From Liquorilactobacillus mali KCTC 3596 = DSM 20444 (GTDB lineage Bacteria; Bacillota; Bacilli; Lactobacillales; Lactobacillaceae), in assembly GCF_000260415.1 (NCBI RefSeq), contig NZ_BACP01000003.1:62001-126000 (forward strand): a stretch of 64,000 nucleotides of DNA. The letters run 5' to 3'. Positions 40,708-49,494 of this stretch are shown here, in pieces. The position numbers were made by a program, and so were the translations under genes. Every line of letters begins with the position of its first letter. Position 1 is the stretch's first letter. The notes below the pieces were generated by a model. It searched no databases. It saw nothing but the letters and a program-made list of their open reading frames with translations, and was not told the DNA's origin.

Positions 40708-40796
40708 AGAGAGAGTATTAAGAGTAAACGTAAATATGGTGTTTATGGTTGGGGGGAGTTACTGCAGGACAATTGTTTTGTAGTGACTCTCTCTTT
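40708..40796 (+). terminator. branched 3' UTR structure and terminator after yajC
   Basis: GAGTTACTGCA pairs with TGTAGTGACTC (40756-40789) and is followed by CTCTTTT. An outer stem AGAGAGAGT (40708-40716) can pair with ACTCTCTCT (about 40785-40793), in competition with the base of the hairpin, and TAAAC/GTTTA forms a second arm. At minimum it acts as the terminator of the mutS-yajC unit; the competing pairing is unexplained. The rest of the 40645-41194 spacer is AT-rich with the promoters listed below. Confidence 0.6.
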
Positions 40797-40928
40797 TCAT
40801 TATTAACCTTAATAATAAATTTTCTGTAGGTACTTCAAAATATGACAAAAGTCCATTTTAAATTATTAATTTTAGATTAGAAATATATATATATAGTTCT
40901 AATAATAGAGAAAATAGTAAAAAAGGGT

Positions 40929-40957
40929 TTGCTTTTACTTATTTAAAAAATTATAAT
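40929..40957 (+). promoter_or_regulatory. distal promoter of fatty-acid operon
   Basis: TTGCTT (40929-40934), 17-bp spacer, TATAAT (40952-40957). A transcript from here would have a leader of about 230 bases containing an AAGCAAAAT/ATTTTGCTT inverted repeat near 41074-41099. Confidence 0.5.
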
Positions 40958-41111
40958 ATCATAAGATAAAAATTAATTACACATCTGAGATAACTACCTT
41001 TAATTTGAAGTTTAGGTAGATTAATAAAAAAATAAATCTTGGCTAAACTCAGTATTTATATTTTTATATTTAAGCAAAATAAATATATATTTTGCTTAGA
41101 AGGAGCGATGT

Positions 41112-41140
41112 TTGACAATTTTTAGCGATTGTAATATTAT
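41112..41140 (+). promoter_or_regulatory. main promoter of fatty-acid operon
   Basis: TTGACA (41112-41117), 17-bp spacer, TATTAT (41135-41140): consensus strength, with the FabT-like site immediately downstream. Confidence 0.85.
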
Positions 41141-41151
41141 TCAATCATCGA

Positions 41152-41172
41152 ATAGTTTGATGTTCGAAATAT
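41152..41172. promoter_or_regulatory. FabT-like operator at fabZ1
   Basis: Imperfect palindrome AATAGTTTGA-TGT-TCGAAATATT just after the probable transcription start. It resembles the streptococcal/lactococcal FabT site (TTTGA-n-TCAAA type). Repression by FabT with acyl-ACP is inferred. Confidence 0.55.
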
Positions 41173-41194
41173 TATTTTTAGTGAGGTGACGAAT

Positions 41195-41641
41195 GTGGCA
41201 TTCATGGATACACAAGAAATAATGGATTTGATACCCAATCGATTTCCAATAATCTACATTGATTACGTTGATGAATTGGTTGCAGGTGAAAGCATTGTGG
41301 CAACAAAAAATGTTACGATTAATGAATCCTTCTTTCGTGGACATTTTCCGGGTAATCCAGTCATGCCTGGGGTACTAATTATTGAAACATTAGCCCAAGC
41401 AGCATCAATTCTTATTTTGAAATCACCAGAATTTTTCGGAAAAACGGCGTATCTTGGAGCAATTCATAAAGCTAAGTTTCGTCGTGTTGTTAGACCAGGT
41501 GATGTTTTAAAATTACACATTACTTTGACGAAGAAAAAGGAAAACATGGGAATTGTTGAAACAAAAGCGGTTGTGAATGGTGAAAATGCATGTGTTGCAG
41601 AGTTAATGTTTGTCGTAGCTGAAAGAAATGAAAAAATATAA
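41195..41641 (+). CDS. fabZ: 3-hydroxyacyl-ACP dehydratase, FabZ paralogue 1 (possible FabN-type dehydratase/isomerase)
   Basis: About 148 residues from GTG 41195, spaced correctly behind GAGGTG; ATG 41204 is the alternative. Hot-dog fold; catalytic His in FFRGHFPGNPVMPGVLIIE (about 47-65), with the partner Glu in the same element; start MDLIPNRFPIIYIDYVDE. A second copy (46829) sits in the same operon. In Lactobacillus and Enterococcus, one of two FabZ-like proteins (FabZ1/FabN) also isomerises trans-2 to cis-3-decenoyl-ACP for unsaturated fatty acids. The first-gene position fits that copy, but the sequence alone does not prove isomerase activity. Confidence 0.88.
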   Translation: MAFMDTQEIMDLIPNRFPIIYIDYVDELVAGESIVATKNVTINESFFRGHFPGNPVMPGVLIIETLAQAASILILKSPEFFGKTAYLGAIHKAKFRRVVRPGDVLKLHITLTKKKENMGIVETKAVVNGENACVAELMFVVAERNEKI

Positions 41642-41650
41642 GCAAAAAAG

Positions 41651-41683
41651 TTGTTTTTTTACTCATTTATTTTGATAATCAAA
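41651..41683. promoter_or_regulatory. promoter and FabT operator of fabT
   Basis: TTTGATAATCAAA (41671-41683) is a perfect palindrome matching the FabT box. It overlaps GATAAT (41674-41679), the -10 of a promoter with TTGTTT (41651-41656) and a 17-bp spacer. FabT should therefore repress its own transcription and that of the downstream genes. Confidence 0.8.
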
Positions 41684-41716
41684 GTATGAATATACAAGGA
41701 AATGGAAGCATAATGA

Positions 41717-42157
41717 ATGAAAAAGCAAGTTAAAACAATTAATGATTCCCTAGTTAGAGTATATGGAGATATCTTGTGGATTGAGGAAAATGAGTTACGG
41801 CAGAGTCGTTTCAAGGATTTGACAATCAAGGATATGCATGCGATAAACGCGATTACAATGTATGACAAAAAAACGGCGTCACAAGTTGCTAAGGAGTTAC
41901 ATTTGACTCCAGGAACCTTAACTTCGACAATCAATAGGTTAGAGAAGAAAGACTATGTCAAAAGAATTCGCAGTAGCAACGATAGAAGAGTAATACGATT
42001 AGGTCTAACAAAAAAAGGACGTCTAATGTATCGTGCACATGATGCTTTTCATCGCATGATGATTGATAGCTTTCTAAAAGATGTTGAACCCGATGAAATC
42101 AAAACAATTGAAAAAGCTCTACGAAATCTTGAAAACTTTTTACGAGAACATTCATAG
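41717..42157 (+). CDS. fabT: MarR-family repressor of fatty-acid synthesis, FabT
   Basis: 146 residues, winged helix-turn-helix of the MarR type: SQVAKELHLTPGTLTSTINR (about 56-75) is the recognition region, and the wing is KRIRSSNDRRVIRLGLTKKG (about 82-101). Position between fabZ1 and fabH and a perfect TTTGAT-A-ATCAAA site ahead identify it as FabT, which in streptococci and lactococci represses fab genes when bound by acyl-ACP. The ribosome site is weak (AAGGAAATGGAAG at a distance). Confidence 0.93.
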   Translation: MKKQVKTINDSLVRVYGDILWIEENELRQSRFKDLTIKDMHAINAITMYDKKTASQVAKELHLTPGTLTSTINRLEKKDYVKRIRSSNDRRVIRLGLTKKGRLMYRAHDAFHRMMIDSFLKDVEPDEIKTIEKALRNLENFLREHS

Positions 42158-42178
42158 AGTTAAGGAGTAAAAGTTACT

Positions 42179-43153
42179 TTGGAAAAAATAAGAATCAATG
42201 AAGTTGCTAGTTATGTTCCTGCAAAAGTAGTTACAAACGATGACTTAGGGGAGATAATGGATACATCTGATGAGTGGATTAGCAGTCGTACTGGTATTAA
42301 GCAAAGACATATTAGTCTTAATGAAAACACGGCAGGGCTTTGCAGTAAAGTTGCAATAAAACTTCTGCAAGCCAGTTCATGGAGTCCCGAATCAATTGAC
42401 CTAATCATTGTTGCAACTATGTCACCCGACAGTTATACACCAGCGACAGCTGCATTGGTTCAAGGAAAAATTAAAGCTGTTAATGCGATTGCCTTTGATG
42501 TCAGTGCAGCATGCTCAGGATTTGTATATGGAATGTCAGTTGCTGAGGGATTCTTGCTGCAAGAAGATATCAAGAGGGTAATGCTGATTGGTGGAGAGGT
42601 CCTTTCAAAGGTGATCGACTGGTCAGACCGAACAAGTGCCGTTTTGTTTGGTGACGGAGCTGCTGGGGTCTTGCTTGAGAAATCTGAGAGTGATTCTGGA
42701 ATCTTGGCGAGGAACCTAAAAACTTATGGTGAATTAGGCGATAAGCTAGAAGCTGGAAAGACAGACGCAATTGCAGAGTTCCCTAGAATGGGTAAGCATG
42801 AAATTTCAGCTTTCTCAATGTCTGGCAGGGATGTATATACATTTGCAACGCATAAGGTACCACAATCAATTCAAAATGCGGCTACAAAAGCTGGAATAGA
42901 ACTTGAACAGATTGATTGGTTTGTTATGCATCAAGCCAATTCACGAATAGTTACGCAGATTTCTAAGAAATTACAGCAACCCATTGAAAAGTTTCCAATG
43001 AATATTGCTGAATATGGAAATACTTCAGCAGCAAGTGTGCCGTTGCTGCTGGATGAGTTAGTGAAAAAAGGTAAAATCAAGCGTGGCCAAATAGTTGCTT
43101 TAAGCGGATTTGGTGGAGGCTTGACGGTTGGTACACAAATTATAAAATACTAA
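42179..43153 (+). CDS. fabH: beta-ketoacyl-ACP synthase III
   Basis: 324 residues from TTG 42179 behind AAGGAG. It starts fatty-acid synthesis by condensing acetyl-CoA with malonyl-ACP. Triad: Cys112 in AACSGF, His in WFVMHQANSRI (about 249), Asn in EYGNTSAASVP (about 279). The C-terminal FGGGLTVGTQII is the glycine-rich end. No frame problems. Confidence 0.96.
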   Translation: MEKIRINEVASYVPAKVVTNDDLGEIMDTSDEWISSRTGIKQRHISLNENTAGLCSKVAIKLLQASSWSPESIDLIIVATMSPDSYTPATAALVQGKIKAVNAIAFDVSAACSGFVYGMSVAEGFLLQEDIKRVMLIGGEVLSKVIDWSDRTSAVLFGDGAAGVLLEKSESDSGILARNLKTYGELGDKLEAGKTDAIAEFPRMGKHEISAFSMSGRDVYTFATHKVPQSIQNAATKAGIELEQIDWFVMHQANSRIVTQISKKLQQPIEKFPMNIAEYGNTSAASVPLLLDELVKKGKIKRGQIVALSGFGGGLTVGTQIIKY

Positions 43154-43174
43154 ATAAATAGGAGTGTTATAAAA

Positions 43175-43417
43175 ATGACAGAACAAGAAATTTTTGAAAA
43201 AGTACAAGGTATCGTAGTTGAACAATTGGACGTAGACGCAGCAGATGTAAAGATGGATGCTGATATTAAAGAAGATCTTGAGGCAGATAGTTTAGATGTT
43301 TTTGAAATCATGAATGAACTTGAAGACGACTTGGATATCAAGCTTGAAGCAGATGAAAATGTGAAAACAATCAAAGATGTTGTTGATTATGTCAAAAAAG
43401 AAGTTGCCACAAAATAG
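43175..43417 (+). CDS. acpP: acyl carrier protein
   Basis: 80 residues, strongly acidic. The phosphopantetheine serine is Ser39 in EADSLDVFEIM. Four-helix ACP pattern. It carries the growing acyl chain for the surrounding Fab enzymes. ATG behind AGGAGTG; 21 bp after fabH and 15 bp before fabD. Confidence 0.97.
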   Translation: MTEQEIFEKVQGIVVEQLDVDAADVKMDADIKEDLEADSLDVFEIMNELEDDLDIKLEADENVKTIKDVVDYVKKEVATK

Positions 43418-43432
43418 TTTGGAGATTCGATT

Positions 43433-44371
43433 ATGAGAATTGGCTTTTTATTTAGTGGTCAAGGAGCACAATATTCTGAGATGGGACTGGATTTTTATCA
43501 AAACGATGAGCTTTTTCGTTCATTGATTGATGAAGTAAGTTCAAGTATCGGAATTGATTTACCTACAGTTTTTAAGAATCAAGATGATCAACTGGCACAG
43601 ACCAAGTTTGTTCAACCAGCAATCGTAGCAATGAGCCTCGGAATATATCGTATGGTGCAAAGAGATTTGCCAAATTTGGATGTTCGGGGAATGCTTGGTT
43701 TGAGTCTTGGAGAATATTCTGCACTAATTGCATCTGGTGCTTTTGATGTTGCAGAAGGGTTCAATGTTTTGAAAGATCGCGCGGCCTATATGCAGGCAGA
43801 TGCCGATGAAACAGACGGCGCAATGCTTGCTGTAATAAAGACTGAGCATGATATCATTGCTGGAATATGCGAACAGGCAAGTACTTCTGATGAAGTTGTT
43901 ACGTTTGCAAACTATAATTCACCAAGTCAAGTTGTGATTGGCGGTCATAAAAAAGCGGTAGAGCGTGCACTTGATTTATTTAGAGAGAAAAATATAAAGA
44001 AAGTCATTCCATTGAATGTTAGCGGGGCGTTTCATACCCCGCTTTTTCAAAAGACAAGCTTTCAAATGGAAAGACGTTTGGCAGATGTTACGATCCACAA
44101 ATTAACTGTTCCAGTTTACAGTAACACTACTGGTGAGCAGTTTACTGCCGATAATATTAAACAAGTACTTGCACAGCAAGTTATCTTGCCTACGCATTTT
44201 GGCGAGTGCTTGCAAAATATGATTGCAACAAATGGTATTGATACGGTTGTGGAACTTGGACCAGGCAAGACTTTATGCAAATTCACTAAGCAAATTGATA
44301 GAAAAATTAATAATTTTAATATCGAAAATATTGCAACCTATACTAAGTTTGTTACAGCAAATCATGATTAA
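43433..44371 (+). CDS. fabD: malonyl-CoA:ACP transacylase
   Basis: 312 residues. The nucleophile Ser is in GLSLGEYSAL (about 86-95), the substrate Gln in FSGQGAQYSEMG (about 7-18), and the catalytic His in NVSGAFHTPLF (about 196-206). It loads malonyl groups onto ACP for chain extension. ATG behind TTTGGAG. Standard place between acpP and fabG. Confidence 0.96.
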   Translation: MRIGFLFSGQGAQYSEMGLDFYQNDELFRSLIDEVSSSIGIDLPTVFKNQDDQLAQTKFVQPAIVAMSLGIYRMVQRDLPNLDVRGMLGLSLGEYSALIASGAFDVAEGFNVLKDRAAYMQADADETDGAMLAVIKTEHDIIAGICEQASTSDEVVTFANYNSPSQVVIGGHKKAVERALDLFREKNIKKVIPLNVSGAFHTPLFQKTSFQMERRLADVTIHKLTVPVYSNTTGEQFTADNIKQVLAQQVILPTHFGECLQNMIATNGIDTVVELGPGKTLCKFTKQIDRKINNFNIENIATYTKFVTANHD

Positions 44372-44383
44372 GAGGTTAATAAA

Positions 44384-45115
44384 ATGAATTTAAAAGGAAA
44401 AACAGTGTTTATTACTGGAAGCTCTCGCGGAATTGGAGCTGCAACTGCATTGGCTTTTGCCAAAGAGGGCAGCAAGGTTATTTTGAATGCAAGAAAAGCT
44501 ATTCCGGAAGAACTGCTTTCTGAGATAAATGATTTAGGTAGCGAATATCAGATCGTGTTGGGCGATGTTTCGAAGCTTGACGATGTTAAACGAATGCAAG
44601 AAGAAATTTTTCAAGAAAATGAACAACTAGATGTCTTGATTAATAATGCTGGAATTACAAATGACAAATTATTGATTGGTATGAAACAAGAAGATTTCCG
44701 CAGTGTTATCGAAACTAATCTGATGGGTACATTCAACTTAACACAACCACTTTTCAGAAAAATGTTGCGCAAGCGTAGTGGTGTAATTATCAACATGGCT
44801 AGTGTAGTTGGTTTGCATGGCAATATGGGACAAGCAAATTATGCAGCTAGTAAAGCAGCAATTATTGGCCTGACAAAAACAATTGCTCGTGAAGGTGCAG
44901 TCAGACATATCAGATGTAACGCGATTGCTCCTGGAATGATCAAGAGTGATATGACAAGTGTTTTAGACCAAAAAGTGAAAGATCAGGTTTTAACAGAAAT
45001 TCCATTGGGACGTTTTGGGGAAACACAGGAAATTGCGCAAACAGCTGTTTTCCTTGCACAAAACGAATACGTAACTGGTCAAGTAATTACAGTTGACGGT
45101 GGAATGACTATTTAG
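44384..45115 (+). CDS. fabG: 3-oxoacyl-ACP reductase
   Basis: 243 residues, short-chain dehydrogenase. The NADPH loop is TGSSRGIGAATA (about 11-22), and the Ser-Tyr-Lys set is in NMASVVG (about 135-141) and NYAASKAA (about 152-159). It reduces 3-oxoacyl-ACP in each cycle. The ribosome site is weak (AAGAGG). 12 bp after fabD, and its stop overlaps the fabF ribosome site. Confidence 0.96.
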   Translation: MNLKGKTVFITGSSRGIGAATALAFAKEGSKVILNARKAIPEELLSEINDLGSEYQIVLGDVSKLDDVKRMQEEIFQENEQLDVLINNAGITNDKLLIGMKQEDFRSVIETNLMGTFNLTQPLFRKMLRKRSGVIINMASVVGLHGNMGQANYAASKAAIIGLTKTIAREGAVRHIRCNAIAPGMIKSDMTSVLDQKVKDQVLTEIPLGRFGETQEIAQTAVFLAQNEYVTGQVITVDGGMTI

Positions 45116-45126
45116 GAGGTTGTTTG

Positions 45127-46362
45127 ATGAGTAGAGTTGTAATCACAGGTATGGGTGCAGTGACACCTGTTGGAAATGACGTTGAAACATTTATTGCAAA
45201 TATTTTTTCTGGCAAAATCGGATTTGATAAAATTACAAAGTTTGATGCATCTGAGACAGGAATAACAATTGCTGCCGAGGTAAAGGGTTTTGACCCTACA
45301 TTGAGAGTTGGCAAAAAACCTTCTAAGCGAATGGACTTGTTTTCTCAATACGCTGTTGATAGTGCTGTTGCTGCAGTTGAGCAAGCTGGAATTGATGAGA
45401 CAAATACTGATTCATTTGACATGGGTGTTATCTATGGCTCTGGTATTGGTGGATTGACCACTATTCAAGAACAGGTAACCAAAATGAATGAGAAGGGTCC
45501 ACAAAGAGTGTCACCACTTTTTGTTCCGACGGCAATCGTCAATATGGCAGCTGGTAATATCGCATTGCGTTTTAAGGCTAAGAATATTTGTACTGCCATT
45601 GTGACTGCATGTTCTTCTGGAACAAACGCAATTGGTGAAGCATTTCGACAGATTCGTGAGGGTCGTGCAAAGGTAATGCTGGCAGGTGGTTCCGAAGCTT
45701 CAGTTAATGAAATCGGAATTGCTGGTTTTGCTGCGCTAACAGCACTGTCAAAAGAAACGGACCCAACACGTGTCTCAATTCCTTTTGATGTTGATCGTTC
45801 TGGTTTTGTGATGGGTGAAGGAGCAGCTACCTTAGTGTTAGAGAGTTTGGAACATGCACAGGCACGCGGAGCTAAGATTTATGGCGAGGTTGTTGGTTAT
45901 GGAAGTACATGTGATGCCTTTCATATGACTTCTCCGGATCCAACCGGTGAAGGAGCAGCTAGAGCAATGCAACAAGCAATTACTGAGGCAGGTGTCACAC
46001 CTGATGATGTTGGCTATATTAATGCTCACGGGACTGCAACGCATGCAAATGATGTAGGAGAATCTGTTGCAATTAATCGCGTCTTTGGTGAAGACAGCAA
46101 GGTCAAGGTAAGTAGTACTAAGAGTATGACAGGACATCTGTTAGGAGCCGCAGGAGCACTTGAAGCAGTAATAACTTTGGCAGCACTTGAAAAAGGCCAA
46201 TTACCAGTGAATGTTGGAATGAAGACGCAAGATCCCGAATGCCATGTTAACGTGGTTACTAAAAATCAACAAGAGGCACCAGAACTTGAATATGCAATCA
46301 GTAATTCACTAGGTTTTGGCGGCCATAATGCTGTTTTGGCATTTAGAAAATGGAGTGAGTAA
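45127..46362 (+). CDS. fabF: beta-ketoacyl-ACP synthase II
   Basis: 411 residues from ATG 45127 (TTTAGGAGGTTG ahead). Elongating condensing enzyme with Cys in TACSSGTNAIGEA (about 160-172), His in NAHGTATHANDVGE (about 299-312) and His in TGHLLGAAGALEA (about 335-347). FGFGGHN-type end present as LGFGGHNA. It extends acyl-ACP in each cycle. accB begins 2 bp after the stop. Confidence 0.96.
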   Translation: MSRVVITGMGAVTPVGNDVETFIANIFSGKIGFDKITKFDASETGITIAAEVKGFDPTLRVGKKPSKRMDLFSQYAVDSAVAAVEQAGIDETNTDSFDMGVIYGSGIGGLTTIQEQVTKMNEKGPQRVSPLFVPTAIVNMAAGNIALRFKAKNICTAIVTACSSGTNAIGEAFRQIREGRAKVMLAGGSEASVNEIGIAGFAALTALSKETDPTRVSIPFDVDRSGFVMGEGAATLVLESLEHAQARGAKIYGEVVGYGSTCDAFHMTSPDPTGEGAARAMQQAITEAGVTPDDVGYINAHGTATHANDVGESVAINRVFGEDSKVKVSSTKSMTGHLLGAAGALEAVITLAALEKGQLPVNVGMKTQDPECHVNVVTKNQQEAPELEYAISNSLGFGGHNAVLAFRKWSE

Positions 46363-46364
46363 GT

Positions 46365-46826
46365 TTGGATTTTATCGAAATACAAAAACTAATATCTGAT
46401 TTTAATGATTCACCAATGCGTGAACTAGAGATTGAAACAGAAGGCTTAAAACTGAAATTAAGCAAGAATGAACTATCTACACAGATGGTTCAGCAGTTAC
46501 AAACCAATGCAAAACCTCAACAAGAATCTAAAAAAGCAGAGAAAGATTCCAAGCAGATATCTCAAAATACGACAGTTCCAACCCCAGGATTAACAATTGA
46601 TGCTCCTATGGTTGGGAGTGTTTATTTGCAACCAGAGCCTTCAAAACCAACTTTTGTCAAGGTGGGTTCAGCAGTCAAAAAAGGTGATGTTGTTTGTGTC
46701 ATTGAGGCAATGAAGATGATGACAGAAATAAAGAGTGATGTCACTGGAATTGTTAAAGAAGTTCTTGTTAAGAATGAAGAACTTGTTGAATTTGGACAAC
46801 CACTTTTTAGAATCGAGGAGAATTAA
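46365..46826 (+). CDS. accB: biotin carboxyl carrier protein of acetyl-CoA carboxylase
   Basis: 153 residues from TTG 46365 behind GGAGTGAG. N-terminal helix, Gln/Lys/Ser-rich linker (about 45-75) and biotinyl domain (about 80-153) with the biotinylated lysine in CVIEAMKMMTEI. It shuttles carboxyl groups between AccC and AccAD. Unusual only in the rare start codon, which is common in this operon. Confidence 0.95.
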   Translation: MDFIEIQKLISDFNDSPMRELEIETEGLKLKLSKNELSTQMVQQLQTNAKPQQESKKAEKDSKQISQNTTVPTPGLTIDAPMVGSVYLQPEPSKPTFVKVGSAVKKGDVVCVIEAMKMMTEIKSDVTGIVKEVLVKNEELVEFGQPLFRIEEN

Positions 46827-46828
46827 AA

Positions 46829-47254
46829 ATGGTACTAGATATTACTGAGATTCAGAAGATTATTCCGCATCGCTACCCAATGCTTTTAATTGATCGTGTT
46901 GACGAACTGGTTCCTGGCGAATCTGCAACAGCACGAAGAAATGTTACAGCGCACGAAGAAGTTTTTAATGGTCATTTTCCTGGAAATCCGGTTATGCCGG
47001 GAGTATTAATTGTCGAAGCTCTTGCACAAACTGGAGCGGTTGCTCTGTTGTCATTACCTGAATTCAAGGGGAAGACAGCTTATTTTGGAGGAATCAAGAA
47101 TGCTAAGTTCAGAAAAGTGGTTCGTCCTGGAGACACGATGATTCTTAAAGTGACGCTGGACAAGATTCGAAATAATGTCGGTCTTGGCAAGGCAATAGCA
47201 ACGGTTGACGGTCAAAAAGTCTGTTCGGCTGAGCTGACTTTTATGATTGGTTAA
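46829..47254 (+). CDS. fabZ: 3-hydroxyacyl-ACP dehydratase, FabZ paralogue 2
   Basis: 141 residues, hot-dog fold; catalytic His in FNGHFPGNPVMPGVLIVE (about 47-64). Start region ITEIQKIIPHRYPMLLIDRVDE is nearer to the classic FabZ consensus (PHRYP) than paralogue 1 (PNRFP). It probably does the general dehydration step of the cycle. GAGGAG ribosome site inside accB. Between accB and accC, a layout found in other lactobacilli. Confidence 0.95.
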   Translation: MVLDITEIQKIIPHRYPMLLIDRVDELVPGESATARRNVTAHEEVFNGHFPGNPVMPGVLIVEALAQTGAVALLSLPEFKGKTAYFGGIKNAKFRKVVRPGDTMILKVTLDKIRNNVGLGKAIATVDGQKVCSAELTFMIG

Positions 47255-47268
47255 GGTAAGGTGATTTG

Positions 47269-48633
47269 ATGTTTAAAAAAGTCTTGGTTGCTAACCGTGG
47301 TGAAATAGCGGTACGAATAATTCGTTCATTGAAGGAAATGGGAATAAAATCGGTTGCGATTTATTCAGATGTTGATCGTGAAAGTTTGCATGTTCAATTG
47401 GCGGATGAAGCAGTTTGTGTTGGAACCGCAAAGGCTCAAAATTCATATTTGAATATGAAAAATATTTTGAGCGCCGCTGTGGGAACTGGGGCCGAGGCAA
47501 TTCATCCAGGCTTTGGTTTCTTATCGGAAAATAGTAAATTTGTTGAAATGTGTGAGGCTTGTGGCATCGTGTTTATTGGACCAAAATCCGAGACAATTGA
47601 TTTGATGGGCAATAAGGCGAATGCACGTGAACAGATGAGACTAAGTGGAGTTCCGGTTATTCCAGGTAGTGAAGGTTTTATATCCAATGTAGAAGAAGCC
47701 CAAGAAGTTGCTTCAAAGGTCGGATATCCTGTGATGTTAAAGGCAGCAGCAGGTGGCGGCGGTAAGGGAATTAGACGAGTTGCGAGCCCTGGTGAACTTG
47801 GCAAGGCCTTTGTAGAAGCACAACAAGAGGCTCTTGGATCATTTGGCGATAATCGGATGTACTTGGAGAAGATTATGGAAAATGTTAAGCATATTGAGGT
47901 TCAGATTTTCCGTGATCAACATGGCAACGCAGTGTTCTTTCCAGAAAGAGACTGTTCATTGCAGAGAAATAAGCAAAAGATGATCGAAGAGAGCCCCTGC
48001 GATTTGGTTTCTGCAGAGCAAAGACAGTTTTTGGGAGAAATCTCGATTAAAGCTGCCAATGCGATTGATTATATCAATACGGGTACCTTGGAATACTTAA
48101 TGGACAAAGATCATAACTTTTACTTTATGGAAATGAACACACGTATCCAGGTTGAACATACTGTGACTGAGATGGTGACGGGTGTAGACTTGGTTAAAGT
48201 TCAATTACAGGTTGCTGCTGGAGAAAAGTTGCCATTTGAACAGAGTGATATTAAGTGTCTTGGACATGCGATTGAATGCCGTATTAATGCTGAGGATCCA
48301 GCAAATGGATTTGCACCTTCAGTTGGTAAAGTTACGTATTTGTATTTTCCAGTTGGAAATCTTGGAATGAGAATTGACTCTGCACTTTATGCTGGGGCAA
48401 TGATTTCTCCCTTTTATGATTCAATGATAGCCAAAGTTATTGCACATGGTAAAGATCGAAATGAAGCAATCGCTAAGATGAAACGTTTGCTAAATGAATT
48501 GGTTCTAGATGGAATTAAGACAAACCAGCAATTTCACTTGGCAGTGTTGTCAGATAAAAGCTTTGTGCAAAACCAATTTACAACGGAATATTTGGAGAAA
48601 GAGTTTATGACTGTATGGAAGGAGGGCATGTAG
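47269..48633 (+). CDS. accC: acetyl-CoA carboxylase, biotin carboxylase subunit
   Basis: 454 residues from ATG 47269 behind AAGGTGATTTG. ATP-grasp biotin carboxylase: N-terminal KVLVANRGEIAVRIIRSL (about 3-20), GGGGKGIRRV (about 162-171) as the ATP loop, EMNTRIQVEHTVTE (about 286-299) with metal and catalytic residues, and EDPANGFAPS (about 341-350). It carboxylates the biotin on AccB. No changes at key sites. Confidence 0.97.
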   Translation: MFKKVLVANRGEIAVRIIRSLKEMGIKSVAIYSDVDRESLHVQLADEAVCVGTAKAQNSYLNMKNILSAAVGTGAEAIHPGFGFLSENSKFVEMCEACGIVFIGPKSETIDLMGNKANAREQMRLSGVPVIPGSEGFISNVEEAQEVASKVGYPVMLKAAAGGGGKGIRRVASPGELGKAFVEAQQEALGSFGDNRMYLEKIMENVKHIEVQIFRDQHGNAVFFPERDCSLQRNKQKMIEESPCDLVSAEQRQFLGEISIKAANAIDYINTGTLEYLMDKDHNFYFMEMNTRIQVEHTVTEMVTGVDLVKVQLQVAAGEKLPFEQSDIKCLGHAIECRINAEDPANGFAPSVGKVTYLYFPVGNLGMRIDSALYAGAMISPFYDSMIAKVIAHGKDRNEAIAKMKRLLNELVLDGIKTNQQFHLAVLSDKSFVQNQFTTEYLEKEFMTVWKEGM

Positions 48634-48636
48634 CCT

Positions 48637-49494
48637 ATGCAACTGTTCAATGAATTAAAAACACTGGGTCAGAAGCATATCAAGGCGGATAAAAAGGCCA
48701 ATGAACGTGTTCCTTCTGGATTATGGATAGCATGCCCTAAGTGTCACCAGTCCTTATATCACAAAGATCTTGGAATATTTCAAGTCTGCCCGAATTGTGA
48801 ATATGGTTTTAGAATTACAGCAAGAGAAAGAGTCGCTTGGCTGGTTGATGATTTTGAGGAACTCGATGCGGATATGAAAACTACTGATCCGCTGAATTTC
48901 CCTGATTACGATAAAAAGCTAGAAAAAAGTCGCAAAAATACGGGACTAAATGATTCTATCTTGACAGGAATTGCAAAAATTCAAGCAGAAGAGTTTGCAC
49001 TGGGAATTATGGATCCTAACTTTATAATGGGTTCTATGGGAACTGTTACTGGTGAGAAAATCACGCGTCTGTTTGAATATGCATTGGAAAAGAGGTTACC
49101 TGTTGTCTTATTTACTGCTTCAGGTGGTGCAAGGATGCAGGAAGGAATTCTTTCATTGATGCAAATGGCGAAGATTTCTGCTGCTGTGAAGCAGCATTCT
49201 AAGGCAGGCCTGTTTTATATTACTGTGTTGACTGATCCAACGACTGGTGGTGTAACTGCTAGTTTTGCGATGCAAGGTGATATAATTTTGTCTGAGCCTA
49301 GGGCTTTGATTGGATTTGCTGGAAAAAGGGTAATTGAGCAGACAATTCATCAGAAAGTTCCAAATAACCTGCAGGATGCAGAAACGGTTTTGGAACGAGG
49401 ATTTATTGATGCAATTGTCCAAAGAAAAGACTTGAAGCAAAAATTAGAATGGTTACTAGGTTCCCACACTAAAGGGGGATTGGTTGATGGTTAA
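48637..49494 (+). CDS. accD: acetyl-CoA carboxylase, carboxyltransferase beta subunit
   Basis: 285 residues. An N-terminal four-Cys zinc ribbon ([19 protein letters not shown] begins about 29, ending in the CPNC pair), then a crotonase-fold carboxyltransferase with [12 protein letters not shown] (about 156-167) and [18 protein letters not shown] (about 196-213). Partner of AccA. Ribosome site AAGGAGG at the end of accC. Confidence 0.96.
   Translation: MQLFNELKTLGQKHIKADKKANERVPSGLWIACPKCHQSLYHKDLGIFQVCPNCEYGFRITARERVAWLVDDFEELDADMKTTDPLNFPDYDKKLEKSRKNTGLNDSILTGIAKIQAEEFALGIMDPNFIMGSMGTVTGEKITRLFEYALEKRLPVVLFTASGGARMQEGILSLMQMAKISAAVKQHSKAGLFYITVLTDPTTGGVTASFAMQGDIILSEPRALIGFAGKRVIEQTIHQKVPNNLQDAETVLERGFIDAIVQRKDLKQKLEWLLGSHTKGGLVDG

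Noticed and set aside
40705-40806. 33-codon ORF after yajC
   Set aside because: No ribosome site, and it runs through the terminator hairpin.
40800-41110. AT-rich stretch with ATATAT runs as a replication origin or phage attachment site
   Set aside because: No DnaA boxes, iterons or integrase; it is an AT-rich promoter region.
41108-41125. Five-codon leader peptide (ATG to TAG) in front of the fab operon
   Set aside because: AGGAG is only 2 bp from the ATG and the sequence coincides with the TTGACA -35 box; probably chance.
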